DNA from: Rhynchopus sp. YZ270_cl-10
Taxonomy: Eukaryota; Euglenozoa; Diplonemea; Diplonemida; Diplonemidae
DNA length: 64,000 bases
Assembly (NCBI GenBank): GCA_964035575.1
Contig: OZ037848.1
Location: 930,001-994,000, forward strand
Direction of reading: 5' to 3'
The position numbers and the translations under genes were made by a program. The notes under the pieces are model-generated. The model was not told the origin of the DNA. It saw nothing but the letters and a program-made list of their open reading frames with translations, and did not search any database. Shown here one piece after another: positions 10,898 to 20,077 of the stretch (position 1 is its first letter; each line of letters begins with the position of its first letter).

Positions 10898-11362
10898 AAC
10901 AAAATTACGCAAAGAAAAGCCTTGAAAACGATTTATATAAACAAAACCTCACAGGTAATTGGCAAATCTGTAACGTGAGGAAAAAACGCATATTCAGGCG
11001 ACAAACCCACGGAGAAATGATTATACGTATGAGAAGGGTAAAAGTGCAAAACGCCTCACCGTACATCGGCAGACGAAGGCATTGTAAAGTAAGGAGTTAG
11101 AGACGGCCACGTGGTGCTGACCACTTGCGTGGTGACCGCACGTTTGTCAAATTATTATTTTTGTCTCAATACTTCAGGATCCATTGCGACGCTTTTTTAC
11201 TACAGTACCCCAACTTGAAGTCCAAATAAGATTGGCGGATTTGGGGATTTTTGGGGGAAATTTGGAGTACTGTATTATAAGGTGATGCTGGGATAAAAGC
11301 ATCGGGGAAGAGATAGGGGTGACATGCATAAAAATCTAGAGGAATAAAAAAAAATGTTATTA

Positions 11363-11392
11363 GATGAACCTAAGCCTCTCGTGCTTAGTCAC
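11363..11392 (+). repeat. Family 2 copy, best hairpin
   Basis: GATGAACCTAAGCCTCTCGT followed by GCTTAGTCAC. CTAAGC and GCTTAG can form a six-pair stem around the CTCTCGT loop. Confidence 0.6.
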
Positions 11393-11901
11393 TTAGAAAA
11401 GAAAACATAGAGAGAGGTGGGGAGGGGGAGAAACGTTTTTGTGTTTTCTTTTTTTGGGTTTTTATGAGTGATCACAGATGTCTTGCGAGAAGTTCTGCTT
11501 GCCTGGCGGTCAGTGAGGTGGAGGAATCACGTTGCTGTGGGGAAGAGGAAATGAAAACAAAATAAATTTGACTAAATTAAATCGTGGACACGTCGTAGTT
11601 TCGCACCAGGCGCTGGTGCTGTATTTCTGCTCTCGCACCTCAGAAAGAACGGAATAATCAAAAACATCTGCCCATCGCAGCGTGCTTGCCGAATCGCTTG
11701 CCGGGGCGGGCTGTTTACTTACCCAGAATCATCATCTTGGGTCCCAACGTGCAGAAGCTGCACCCCCCGGGGTTCCACTACATAAAGACATTCTCGGACA
11801 AGAGAATGTCAGATGTGCAGAGGGAAAATCAATCAATTTCATCTACTTTCCATGCCAAGAGAAAGTACAAGGACGTTCAAAACAGGGGGAAAAAACACAG
11901 T

Positions 11902-14900
11902 TCATACCGCCATGGGTGGCGACAACGGCTTATACCCCCTCGCAACCTCTGCCGTGAACGGCGTCTCACTCGGCACAATCGCCACCGTACTCCCACTCCG
12001 CACCCTGCCCCCCACTGCTCCTCCACCTCCACCCCCTTTGCTGCTGCTCCTCTGCTCCTTCCCTGCTGCACGCTCTTCATCCAACTGCTTATGCAGCATG
12101 GTGATCGCCTCCTCCACCTCTGGGTCCCCCCTGAGCGAATGACTCGAACTCTTTCTCCGCGAACGCGACGGGGTTCGCGACGAATCCTTTTGGCTTCCTG
12201 AGCGCCGCTCCTTCCTTCCTGACCGCGACCGCGACCCTGTACGATGCCCACTTCCACTGCGTGTCCTGCTCCGCCCTTCTCTCTCCATTTCTGCATGCGC
12301 CAAAGCCATCGCCGCTGCCATCGATGGATCCGATGCAGACCTCTTCCTCGAATTCCTTCTATGCGGTGCGGTCACATTGCTGGAATGCATGCTTTGGTTC
12401 TGCGCACTCAAACTATCCCCTACAAAAGAAGTTCTCCTCCCACGCTTTAAATTTGTCGTAAACTGCGGTGCAGCGCTGATACTATGTGTTCTGTGATTAT
12501 GGCTTGGATGGTGCTGCGTAGCCTCTAAGGGGTTGTGCCCATGCGATCCATTCAACGTCTCCAATGTGTCCTCCGTATCAATCCCTAGAGGAAGTGTTTG
12601 CTGTAAGGTGCCTGTAGGTGCCTGAGCCAATGGAGGCAAAGGAGAGGAAGGGGGTGCGGGAACGTGAGGTGCAGAGGTAGGGACGGATGTGAGAGAGGCA
12701 GGCGCGGTGTTCGATCCGTTGTCTTGGGTGGCAGTGTTGGTGTTGGTGTTGGTAGACCCCGGGATGGTGCTAGGTTGGGATGGGTTGTTGGTGATGTCGT
12801 CCTGCGGTTGTGTGGTCTCAGGTAGGACAGGGATTTCAATCTGTGCAGCCTTTTCGCGGGCGAGAAGCTCCTCTTCAAGTTCGTCCTGTGCAGCGCGTTG
12901 GCTACGCCAGCAGCAGCATGCAAGACCAACCCCTGCAAGGAGAAGTGCTGCCGCTCCTACGCACAGAGCAACAAGAATGAGAGGAAGGGAGGAATCGTTG
13001 GAGGATGCTTCGATGTCGCAGCGGGAGCCGCTCTGATGGGAGGGGGGAGAATGGTAGTGTAGATAAATTGCAGGAGGGACTCAAGTTAATTTTAAAAAAG
13101 ATGTTTGTTTTTGAAAAGATGAAGTTGTCCATCGGCATCTCCGTTCTGCAAAATGCCTCACCGTTCATCGGCGGACACAAGCACTGGGGGGAAAAAATCA
13201 AGCAAAAAAAAACATACCCAACCAGCATTACATTCACAGTCACAACCACTCACAGTTGCCACCACATTGGCCGCATGCTCTCCACAGGTTTCCTTTAGAG
13301 GACATGACGGCGCTGTCGGTGTTGGGACACGTGCACAGACACCATCTGCGCCACAGGAGGTGACAAGCCCTGGGGACTCATTGCAGATGCACTTCCCTGT
13401 TGCGTCTGAGGTTGTGTCCGCAGGGCATGCCTGGTATGTGAGCAACGGTGCCGTGTCGCAGTGTGCAACAGTCGCGGAACGCACAATGTCACATGCCGTC
13501 ACTGCACCGGCAGAGCACTGCGCACCACCTGCGAAGAGCGTGCGTGCCGACGTACACGAGGCACCCTTCTCGTACATCGCGAGCGCGTGGCCGGCACACT
13601 CCGCAGGCATGTAGCGCTCAGGCTCGGCAACCATCTTACAATATGTGACGTCGGGAACACACTCATCCACCTCACTGCACTCAAGCAGATCAAAGCTTAC
13701 GCCATTAGGGGTTGTTGTCTGAGAGGAGGAAGGTAAAAGAAAGGAGTGGTTGTTGATTCAAGCAAGACTGACACACGTATATTGTCAGCTGGATGAAAGC
13801 ACAAAAAGAAAATCTGAAAACTGAATGTGCCTCTCGTGCACACACATATTTTCCACTTTTTAAAAATATGAGGGGGAAATTAAAATATTGATGTAGCCAC
13901 CTCATTGCGTGCATCCAATAAGGAAGGCAACGGTATCAAAATACTTTTGAAGAGAAAGAGAAAGTCATACCGTCTTGTCCCAGGCTTGTCCGTTTACACA
14001 GCATGTGCTGGCATCGTTGCAGAAGCCAGGGATGCCACGGCGGAGGCAGAGGCAGGCACGTTCGCCACAGGTGGCGTCGATCTGGTGGTGGTGGTAGGAT
14101 GGGTGGTGGGGTAGTGGGGTAGAGATAACGGATTAAAAGTAGTGTGGTTTGTTTTTAATCATGTTTGCAAGGTGCCGAAAAATGGCGTCAAGTGCTGTAT
14201 TGAGGTTGGGACAACAAAAGGAGCAAAAAATCCCTTTGAGTGAAAGTTACCCAGGCGTAACAAAAACAGGTGGAAAAAGTGTGAAACTGCAATTGGGTGT
14301 GGGTATTTGTGAATCAAAGATGTTGCTATGTAAAAAAAGACTCATTTCTGATACCTTCTGCGTTGTGGCGTCATCCCCCATGACCCTAGAGTACTCCCAC
14401 CCACAGTCAACCGCAACCTCTGGCATCGTGGCAGCCTCGATCTGCTCCACCGCACAGACCATGTCCTGCGCACACGTGGCGTTGCTGCTGTCGACTGTCG
14501 CACTGTCGACACAAGCTCCTTTCCTTGCCTCGATGTCCCGCCGCATGCAGTACCACATGGTGTCGCACGCAGGCAGGCCCGCTGTGTACGTCTTCCACGC
14601 CGTGATGTCGCACACCGCACTGAAGCAGCCCTCCACCTGTGCACAGCTGGCCCCAGGGTACCACGTCCTCGTCCCGTTCCCGTACGCCTCGCTGTAGTGG
14701 TAGTCCAGGTTCGTGCCGCTGGACGCAGTGCACACCTGCTTCACAGCGTCGTACGCGTCTGGTGTGCCAGCACAACTGCACTGCCGCTGGGCACACGTTG
14801 CTGCCTCGGCTACTAGCCCCTTCGGGTCTGGGTTGCGGTTCTCCGTGAACAGCAGTTGTGACATGCACGCGGCGCGTGGTGCGGAGCAGGCGTCCGACGT

Positions 14901-15065
14901 GGACAATACAGAAGCCATGCGTGTGTCGCGGTGTGCATGGTGTGCATAGTGTGTCAAGACACGTGTCTCAAACAACCCTTCTAGTGTGCCACGCAAGCCC
15001 CTCGACGGCACGTCATGGTCGACCCCGCTCAGTGCGAGCAGACCAAGCAGGACAGGGGTGGTCAT
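11902..15065 (-). CDS. Cys-rich type I membrane protein, at least 4 exons
   Basis: Exons 15065-14355, 14081-13971, 13718-13218 and 13032-11902 join in phase 0 throughout (donors GTATCA, GTATGA, GTATGT; acceptors CACCAG, TCTCAG, CATCAG) to give 817 residues. In order: a short signal peptide (MTTPVLLGLLALSG), a Cys-rich ectodomain of about 440 residues with EGF-like runs (CGERACLCLRRG, GKCICNESPG, CDCECNAGW), one membrane helix (LPLILVALCVGAAALLLAG, about 457-483), then a cytoplasmic tail with Asn/Thr/Pro linkers, an SR-rich segment (RSRTRSGSGHRTGSRSRSG) and a short coiled coil. It looks like a surface receptor or adhesin; the ligand is unknown. The ORF stop lies inside GCG|GTATGA, itself a donor-like site, so the tail may continue. 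A phase-compatible last exon is at 11534-11472 (QRDSSTSLTARQAELLARHL), with a possible small exon near 11720-11755. Confidence 0.8.
13033..13217 (-). other. Intron 3 of the Cys-rich membrane protein gene
   Basis: Donor GTATGT, acceptor CCCCTCCCATCAG. It contains the family 4 block TGCAAAATGCCTCACCG, also found with small changes near 7999 and 11048, so introns and intergenic DNA share the same repeats. Confidence 0.75.
13719..13970 (-). other. Intron 2 of the Cys-rich membrane protein gene
   Basis: Donor GTATGACTTTC, acceptor CCTTCCTCCTCTCAG. It carries a GTGCCTCTCGTGCAC box (near 13828) related to the core of families 1 and 2. Confidence 0.75.
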
Positions 15066-15360
15066 TGCGCTCCCCCTATGCTCTGGGTGGGTGGTGGATA
15101 GTTGGTTGGTGGGGGCGGGGTAAAAAAAAAATTTTTGAGTACAAAAGAATGGAATGGGGACGCTTTTATTTTGGTTATTAGGTACGAATGGCCCCTCAAA
15201 GTGCTCTGTAAAAAAACACTGATTTTGGGACAAAGGAGAAAGCAGAAAAATAGAAGTTTAACACCCTCCCCCTTTTGCATGAACAGCTTTGAGAAGGACG
15301 GTTTTTTTCAAAAAAAATTCAATTGTATTGGTTCACCTCCTCCTCTCTGAAGGGAAAAAT

Positions 15361-15420
15361 TTTGACTTGAAATACAAAGCCCTCTCGTGAACAGTGTACC
15401 TTTTGGTGACCGGGTGCGCC
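15361..15420 (+). repeat. Family 1 copy 4
   Basis: TTTGACTTGAAATACAAAGC, CCTCTCGTGAACAGTGTACC and a shortened tail. It lies 70 bp downstream of the stop of the SAM-domain gene, antisense to it, between two minus-strand genes. Confidence 0.75.
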
Positions 15421-15489
15421 CCAAAAAAAGTCGCCTCTAGGGCTGAATTTCTAACATCAACCTTTTGTGTTTCTCTTCTTTCCTTCATT

Positions 15490-17364
15490 TTAACGCCACT
15501 GCTTTTCGTGTTCGCAGACTCCGGGGCGGATAATGAAGGTTGGTTCATATTTGTTTCGTGTGTCAGCTTGGACCTGCACTGCACGGCGTGTCAGCAGCTT
15601 CGGCAGCGCAACGTCGGGGACAAACAGATAGAGACGAAACCTTTTGTGCATCATCCCCATTGTCTTGGTCTCAAGCAACATCGCAACCGAGCGGAGATAC
15701 GCATCCCTCCCTTCATACCCCTCTGAGACAGTCGTGTACTGCCAGAACCCCTTTGCGGTGGCTTCACCTATACGCTTTAACGATGCGTTCGCTGTTGCGT
15801 CACATTGCACATTGCTGTAGCGCAACTGCGCACGCTTTTCAAATGCAAACACTTCCAGCGACGACGACGGATCTGACAACACACCAATAAAAATTATCGG
15901 CGCCTTTTTACTGCACAACAGATACGCCGCACGCACCTCCTTCACCGTCATTCTAAGTGTGTCCAGTACAGACCTGCTTTCCAAAGGCGCTTCTTCGCCT
16001 AGGCAACGCAGGCGCTGTCTTTCACATTCCATGTACACACTGCGTGCTCTCTCGTAACTGCAGACAAGCTTAAAATGAACCTGTTCATAGTCATTGTCTC
16101 GTACATTGCGTGCTGCAGTGAACATAATGTCAACAAACTCTGTTCCATGAATGTGACCCTCAAAGGGAAGAGATTGAAGAACCAGGGCTGGGTCCAGTTG
16201 GTGTTCGTTGTAGCCATCTAAAACAGAGTGAAGAAACTCTGCGGTTAAATACCCTACTGCACAAAAATCCCAAGAATGGAAGAGCTCGATCAGGAGCCTC
16301 TTTCTGATATTATCCTGGCTCAACCGTGTCTTCGGGAGAACCACTGCCTCATCGAAGAGCGTGAGTAACTTCTCAAATTCTGGTTTGGGAAGAAGTGTGG
16401 TAATAGTGGTGATATATTCTCGAAAGGTTTGTACAGTGATTCCACCGTTTCGATCTACGGGGATGTTGAAGGAACGCTGTTCGGGGTCATGAATTGCGTC
16501 GTGTCTCCAATAGAAGAAGCTGCGGAGGAGGGAGATTGTGGTAAGAAAGGGGATTGTTGTGGTGTTGATTGCGTTTGCCCAGCGGAGATGGAGGTCGGTG
16601 AGTGTAGAGGATCGGGATGCGCCTTCAAGGATACCAAAGCTTTGAGCAGTGTCCCGCATCTCTGCACTGCAGCCTAGAACGCCGTATTGGCGCATCCATT
16701 CGCATCGCTTGGCATGAATCTTATACCTCCGCCGTCTTGCCTTCACAACCTCCTCTGGCCCGCTCTGTTCGTACATCACCCCCTCCACAGCCTCACCCCC
16801 TAACCACTTCATCACATCCCTTTCCCCTGCACTCCGACACCTTGCTGCTTGAATTTGAACATATTCTCTCCAGGTCATAGTATCATCACTATGAAAGCGA
16901 GGATTTACGCTATAATCCTCAACCGTACTGCTTTCCGAGAGAGCCGGAGAGGATGGTGTCGACAACGGGGTAGGGTCGGGTTCAGGTTGTGTGATAGGGG
17001 TGGGAAGACGCATGCGGGAGTTGATTGCTTGGAGGTTGGCTTCGAGGGAAGAGAGAACCTCTTCTTGTTCAGGATCGGGGGCATGGGTGATGGGGGTGGG
17101 GGTGGAGACGGGGCTGTCCTCAGGGGTAAAGGTCTCTTCTGTCGCAGTGAGGTTATGGATTGCATGGAGAATCGCCTCAGCTTCGCTTTTCTTGTTGATA
17201 AAGAAGTCATGTTGTAGGTCGTCAAGGGTAAGCTCCGTGAGGCACAACCCATCAACATTGTTCGACGCAAAAAGAACCAGAAGACCTTCAGAAACCCAAT
17301 CCCTGCCTCGCAAGGCAACACAGACGTCTTGAACAGACCATTCTTCTACAGCTTTGTCACCCAT
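15490..17364 (-). CDS. SAM-domain protein of unknown function
   Basis: 624 residues from ATG 17364. An upstream Pro-rich in-frame extension starts without a good context and looks like leader sequence. Residues about 9-72 form a SAM domain (EEWSVQDVCVALRGRDW, then the ELTLDDLQHDFFINKKSEAEAI type ending), a helical bundle that commonly mediates protein-protein or RNA contacts. A Pro/Thr/Ser-rich linker follows, then a mainly helical middle region with EF-hand-like but non-canonical segments (DRNGGITVQTFREYI; AVGYLTAEFLHSVLDGY). The C-terminal 150 residues contain KKAPIIFIGVLSD and FRLYLFVPDVALPKLL and may be a separate alpha/beta domain that I do not recognise. The gene is uninterrupted. The acceptor-like site upstream is weak (CCCAAAG, after TTTTAACTCAT). 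Confidence 0.8.
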   Translation of the reverse strand: MGDKAVEEWSVQDVCVALRGRDWVSEGLLVLFASNNVDGLCLTELTLDDLQHDFFINKKSEAEAILHAIHNLTATEETFTPEDSPVSTPTPITHAPDPEQEEVLSSLEANLQAINSRMRLPTPITQPEPDPTPLSTPSSPALSESSTVEDYSVNPRFHSDDTMTWREYVQIQAARCRSAGERDVMKWLGGEAVEGVMYEQSGPEEVVKARRRRYKIHAKRCEWMRQYGVLGCSAEMRDTAQSFGILEGASRSSTLTDLHLRWANAINTTTIPFLTTISLLRSFFYWRHDAIHDPEQRSFNIPVDRNGGITVQTFREYITTITTLLPKPEFEKLLTLFDEAVVLPKTRLSQDNIRKRLLIELFHSWDFCAVGYLTAEFLHSVLDGYNEHQLDPALVLQSLPFEGHIHGTEFVDIMFTAARNVRDNDYEQVHFKLVCSYERARSVYMECERQRLRCLGEEAPLESRSVLDTLRMTVKEVRAAYLLCSKKAPIIFIGVLSDPSSSLEVFAFEKRAQLRYSNVQCDATANASLKRIGEATAKGFWQYTTVSEGYEGRDAYLRSVAMLLETKTMGMMHKRFRLYLFVPDVALPKLLTRRAVQVQADTRNKYEPTFIIRPGVCEHEKQWR

Positions 17365-17576
17365 ATATTGAGAGGGGGGTATGCAGGGGTTATTTAGGTC
17401 AACCTTTGGGTGATGTGGGAATGAGTTAAAAGTGGGGTGGGGGTGTGAAGGTGCAGACGGCGGCGGGGGGGGGTTGTGCTCTTGGAAGGGGGGGTGTGCT
17501 CTCAATGTTTAGGGTGTGTTCCCGCTGAGGGTTGCATAAGTAGAAGCTATGCATTGGTGGAGGACACCATCATAGC

Positions 17577-18112
17577 CAGGGATTACGCTCCACGTGTGGA
17601 ACGTATGGAAATCCATACGTGAATTGTTTTTGAAAAGGTGGAATCCATACGTGTCCATACGTAGGTAATTTGGGTTTTGGATTGGGGCTGGGGTGGGGTA
17701 GGTGAGGAGTGGGGCTCCGCCCCCACCTCTCACCTACCCCCTACAGAATTTTATTTGTAGGAGACAATTTTCTATTTTACCGGAAATGGAGCATGCAGCA
17801 TGGCGAAAGAAAAAAAAGTAGCGTACCGTGCGCCTGCGGCGCTAGATTGCAGTACACCCTTCCCCTGACATAATAGGCAATTTTAGGCGCAATTTTTAGA
17901 AATGTTGCGTACCGTGGCTTCGCCAGGAACATTTGGGTGCCATGACTGATGATTTCTCCAGTTCTTCGAACTTTCACAGCCCTTCTCAACCAACTTTGCC
18001 AGAGAGAGCGCGCGCGAAGCGCGCGCGGTTTTTAATTGTTTTTGCTTAGAATTGTACGTGTTGAAAATCCATACGTACTTTTTTTATTTTTGGGGGAGCT
18101 GCGTAATCCCTG
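17577..18112. mobile_element. hAT-type MITE
   Basis: A 536 bp element with 12 bp terminal inverted repeats CAGGGATTACGC and a perfect 8 bp duplication ATCATAGC at 17569-17576 and 18113-18120. Both are diagnostic of the hAT superfamily. CCATACGT motifs repeat near both ends. Its middle (about 17790-17940) shares a block of about 150 bp, in inverted orientation, with the element at 38175-38995, including GCGCCTGCGGCGC and ACGCAACATTTCTAAAA in complement. No transposase frame is present, so it depends on an enzyme supplied elsewhere. Confidence 0.9.
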
Positions 18113-18384
18113 ATCATAGCCTTCGTTGGACAGAAGCAGCGAAAAAACGCAGAGATTCTTTGCGGCAACGGAGTGATGTCACCTTCATCTGTATCACACA
18201 GAAGACCGCTGGGCAGGGGTGGTGGAGACGTGGTATTCTCCTCATATACTTTTAAAAAAACACTCAAAAAACAGTCAAAAAAGGCAATAATCCGTTGAAG
18301 TGCCCCTTTAGTGGTACATATAGAGGGCAGGCACCTTGGTTGAAACCCCTATAATACCTGTGGTGTGGTGGAGTAGGGTGGGGT

Positions 18385-18401
18385 GGGGGGGGGGGGGGGG
18401 G
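18385..18401. repeat. Poly-G tract at transposon edge
   Basis: Seventeen uninterrupted Gs directly before the TAGGGGGG terminus of the element at 18402-20051. A matching run of 18 Gs (20052-20069) follows its other end, so a G tract was the target. Confidence 0.85.
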
Positions 18402-20051
18402 TAGGGGGGTCCACGTAGAAGGAATTCCTTAAGGATTTGCTGTCCCAAACCCATTTTTTTGAAATTTAGGTGAAGAAACCCACTAAAAAGGTCGTACCTG
18501 GCCGCAAATCGCCCTGGGGATCACGAAAATATCCCATTAAACCACCTGACAACCTCTACAGAGACTTTCCTGGTTAAAAAAAATCGGTTTTTTGTGAAAA
18601 ATCTCCAAAAATAGCGTCATCAAATCGTCATCAACATGGGCCAAAATGCAACACTTACCAAAAAAATTCTCCAATCAGACAAAAATCCTTCTAAACACCC
18701 GAAAAACACCCCAGTCCACATCCGGTGGGGTCCCAGGGTGGAAATATATAGTTTTTACAGCTTTTAGGGGTCCTGTGTGGGTACCAGATGCATTTTGCAG
18801 TGGGTGTGTGTGCCCCAAACGCTTAAAAGTACCCTTTTTATAGTCACTTTTTTGACTTTTTTTGTACCTGAAAACCCCCAAAAAAGTGCCAAGGTAGTCG
18901 GAATGGTGTCCAAACACCCAGGAAAATGTCCCCCAGACCCCATGTAGGGTGAAAAATAGCATTTTGGGCACTTGGGAGGGTTTTATAGGCCATGCAACAC
19001 TTATGCAACACTTAAGCAACGGCTATGCAACGCCTAGCAGAAGACCACTTATTTACCAAAAAAAAATAATACCAATTCATTCAAAACACCAAAAAACCAC
19101 CTCGGTCCACCTCCAATGAGGTCCCGAGGTGGAAATGTGTGGATTTTGCAGCTTTTTGGGGTCCCTGGGGGGTTTTTGAGGGTGTTTTTGTGTCTGCAAC
19201 GCTTAAAATAACGGTATTTCCCCCCATCCTTTTGACGTATTTCGCACCCAAAATAAAAACCCTAAAAGGCGTATTCAGGCAGTCGCAGAAGTGTCCAGAT
19301 CCCTCCGAACTGCCTGACAGACCTCCCGAGCTGTGGAAAATCGCACTTGCAACACTTACTGGGGCTTTTTGGTCCCTGAAAATGAGAACGTACCCTGTGC
19401 CTAAGTGCAGTAAAGCCTTCCTTGCCTCCTCCTATGACCAATGATTCGTGCGAATCCACTGTCGGTGTCCTTGACCAAGTTGCAAGCCACCACGGAAGGA
19501 GCCAGCACCCAGACAACACCGACCCACTGTCGCTGAAACCTAAACATCCTCTACAGTCTAGGTTGGGTTCCGTATCTCTCAAGGGAAGAACTTGCCGCAG
19601 GATACACCAAGCGCACCACAAAGGCAGGTCCATGCAAAGCACCCAGAAGTAGCAACTTGAAAAGTACAACACTAAAGTGCTTCATCTCTTGACAAAGACA
19701 GAGTTGCGGGAATTTGCGGCAGATTGTGCACCCCTTCACGACGAAGACACCGGTACGATGAATAAGGAGCCTCTGGTCGCTATGCTGTCTCACTGAGCAG
19801 TACAGGGATTCTATAGGCATATTAGGGGGTATAATTCCATGGAAAAAAGCGGAAAAAGCGGAAAAAAACACCAAAAAAATCAGAAAAAAGTGCGAAATAG
19901 TGCGAAATAGTGCTCAAAAGTGTGTTTTTCGTGGTTTTGGGTGATTTTTTGGGGGTTTGGGGGTGTTTTGAGGTGTTTTTTCGGGTTTTTCGCGGGTTTT
20001 CACAAAAAAAAGTGGTTTGGGACAGCAAAAACGGCCGGACGGACCCCCCTA
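18402..20051. mobile_element. DNA transposon related to the palindromic element, in a poly-G target
   Basis: 1650 bp, with ends TAGGGGGGTCC in inverted orientation. The left tip continues AAGGATTTGCTGTCC, the same as in the palindromic element at 5488-6726, and the right tip ends GGACAGCAAAAACGG...GGACCCCCCTA. The interior is not palindromic. Part of it (18430-18780) matches one arm of that element; the rest, including the stretch from 19380 to 19800, is new. The flanks are poly-G on both sides, so the target duplication lies in a G tract and its length cannot be read. Confidence 0.8.
19659..19796 (+). pseudogene. Possible captured coding fragment, SAP-like
   Basis: A short frame inside the transposon reads LLTKTELREFAAD...TMNKEPLVAMLSH and then a stop. 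The pattern of two helices with Leu-Thr-Lys-x-Glu-Leu and a later Lys-x-x-Leu-Val resembles a SAP DNA-binding motif. No start or upstream frame is continuous with it. It may be a captured host exon or the end of a decayed transposon gene. Confidence 0.25.
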
Positions 20052-20077
20052 GGGGGGGGGGGGGGGGGGTGGAACTA

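Larger units (their letters stand above)
9282..11471. other. Long intergenic stretch, repeats only
   Basis: The first 65 bp are probably the leader of the His/Gly-rich gene, with an acceptor-like CCCCAG at 9344-9346. The rest is AT-rich with homopolymer runs and holds a family-7-like block (9960-10025), a GA run (about 10593-10612), a family 3 copy (10790-10830), a family 1 copy (10855-10897), a family-4-like box (11046-11075) and a family 2 copy (11363-11392). No frame looks coding. Confidence 0.45.

Noticed and set aside
11686-12201. Plus-strand ORF of 171 codons
   Set aside because: It overlaps the cytoplasmic-tail exon of the Cys-rich protein on the other strand; its sequence is a shadow frame rich in Pro/Arg without a domain.
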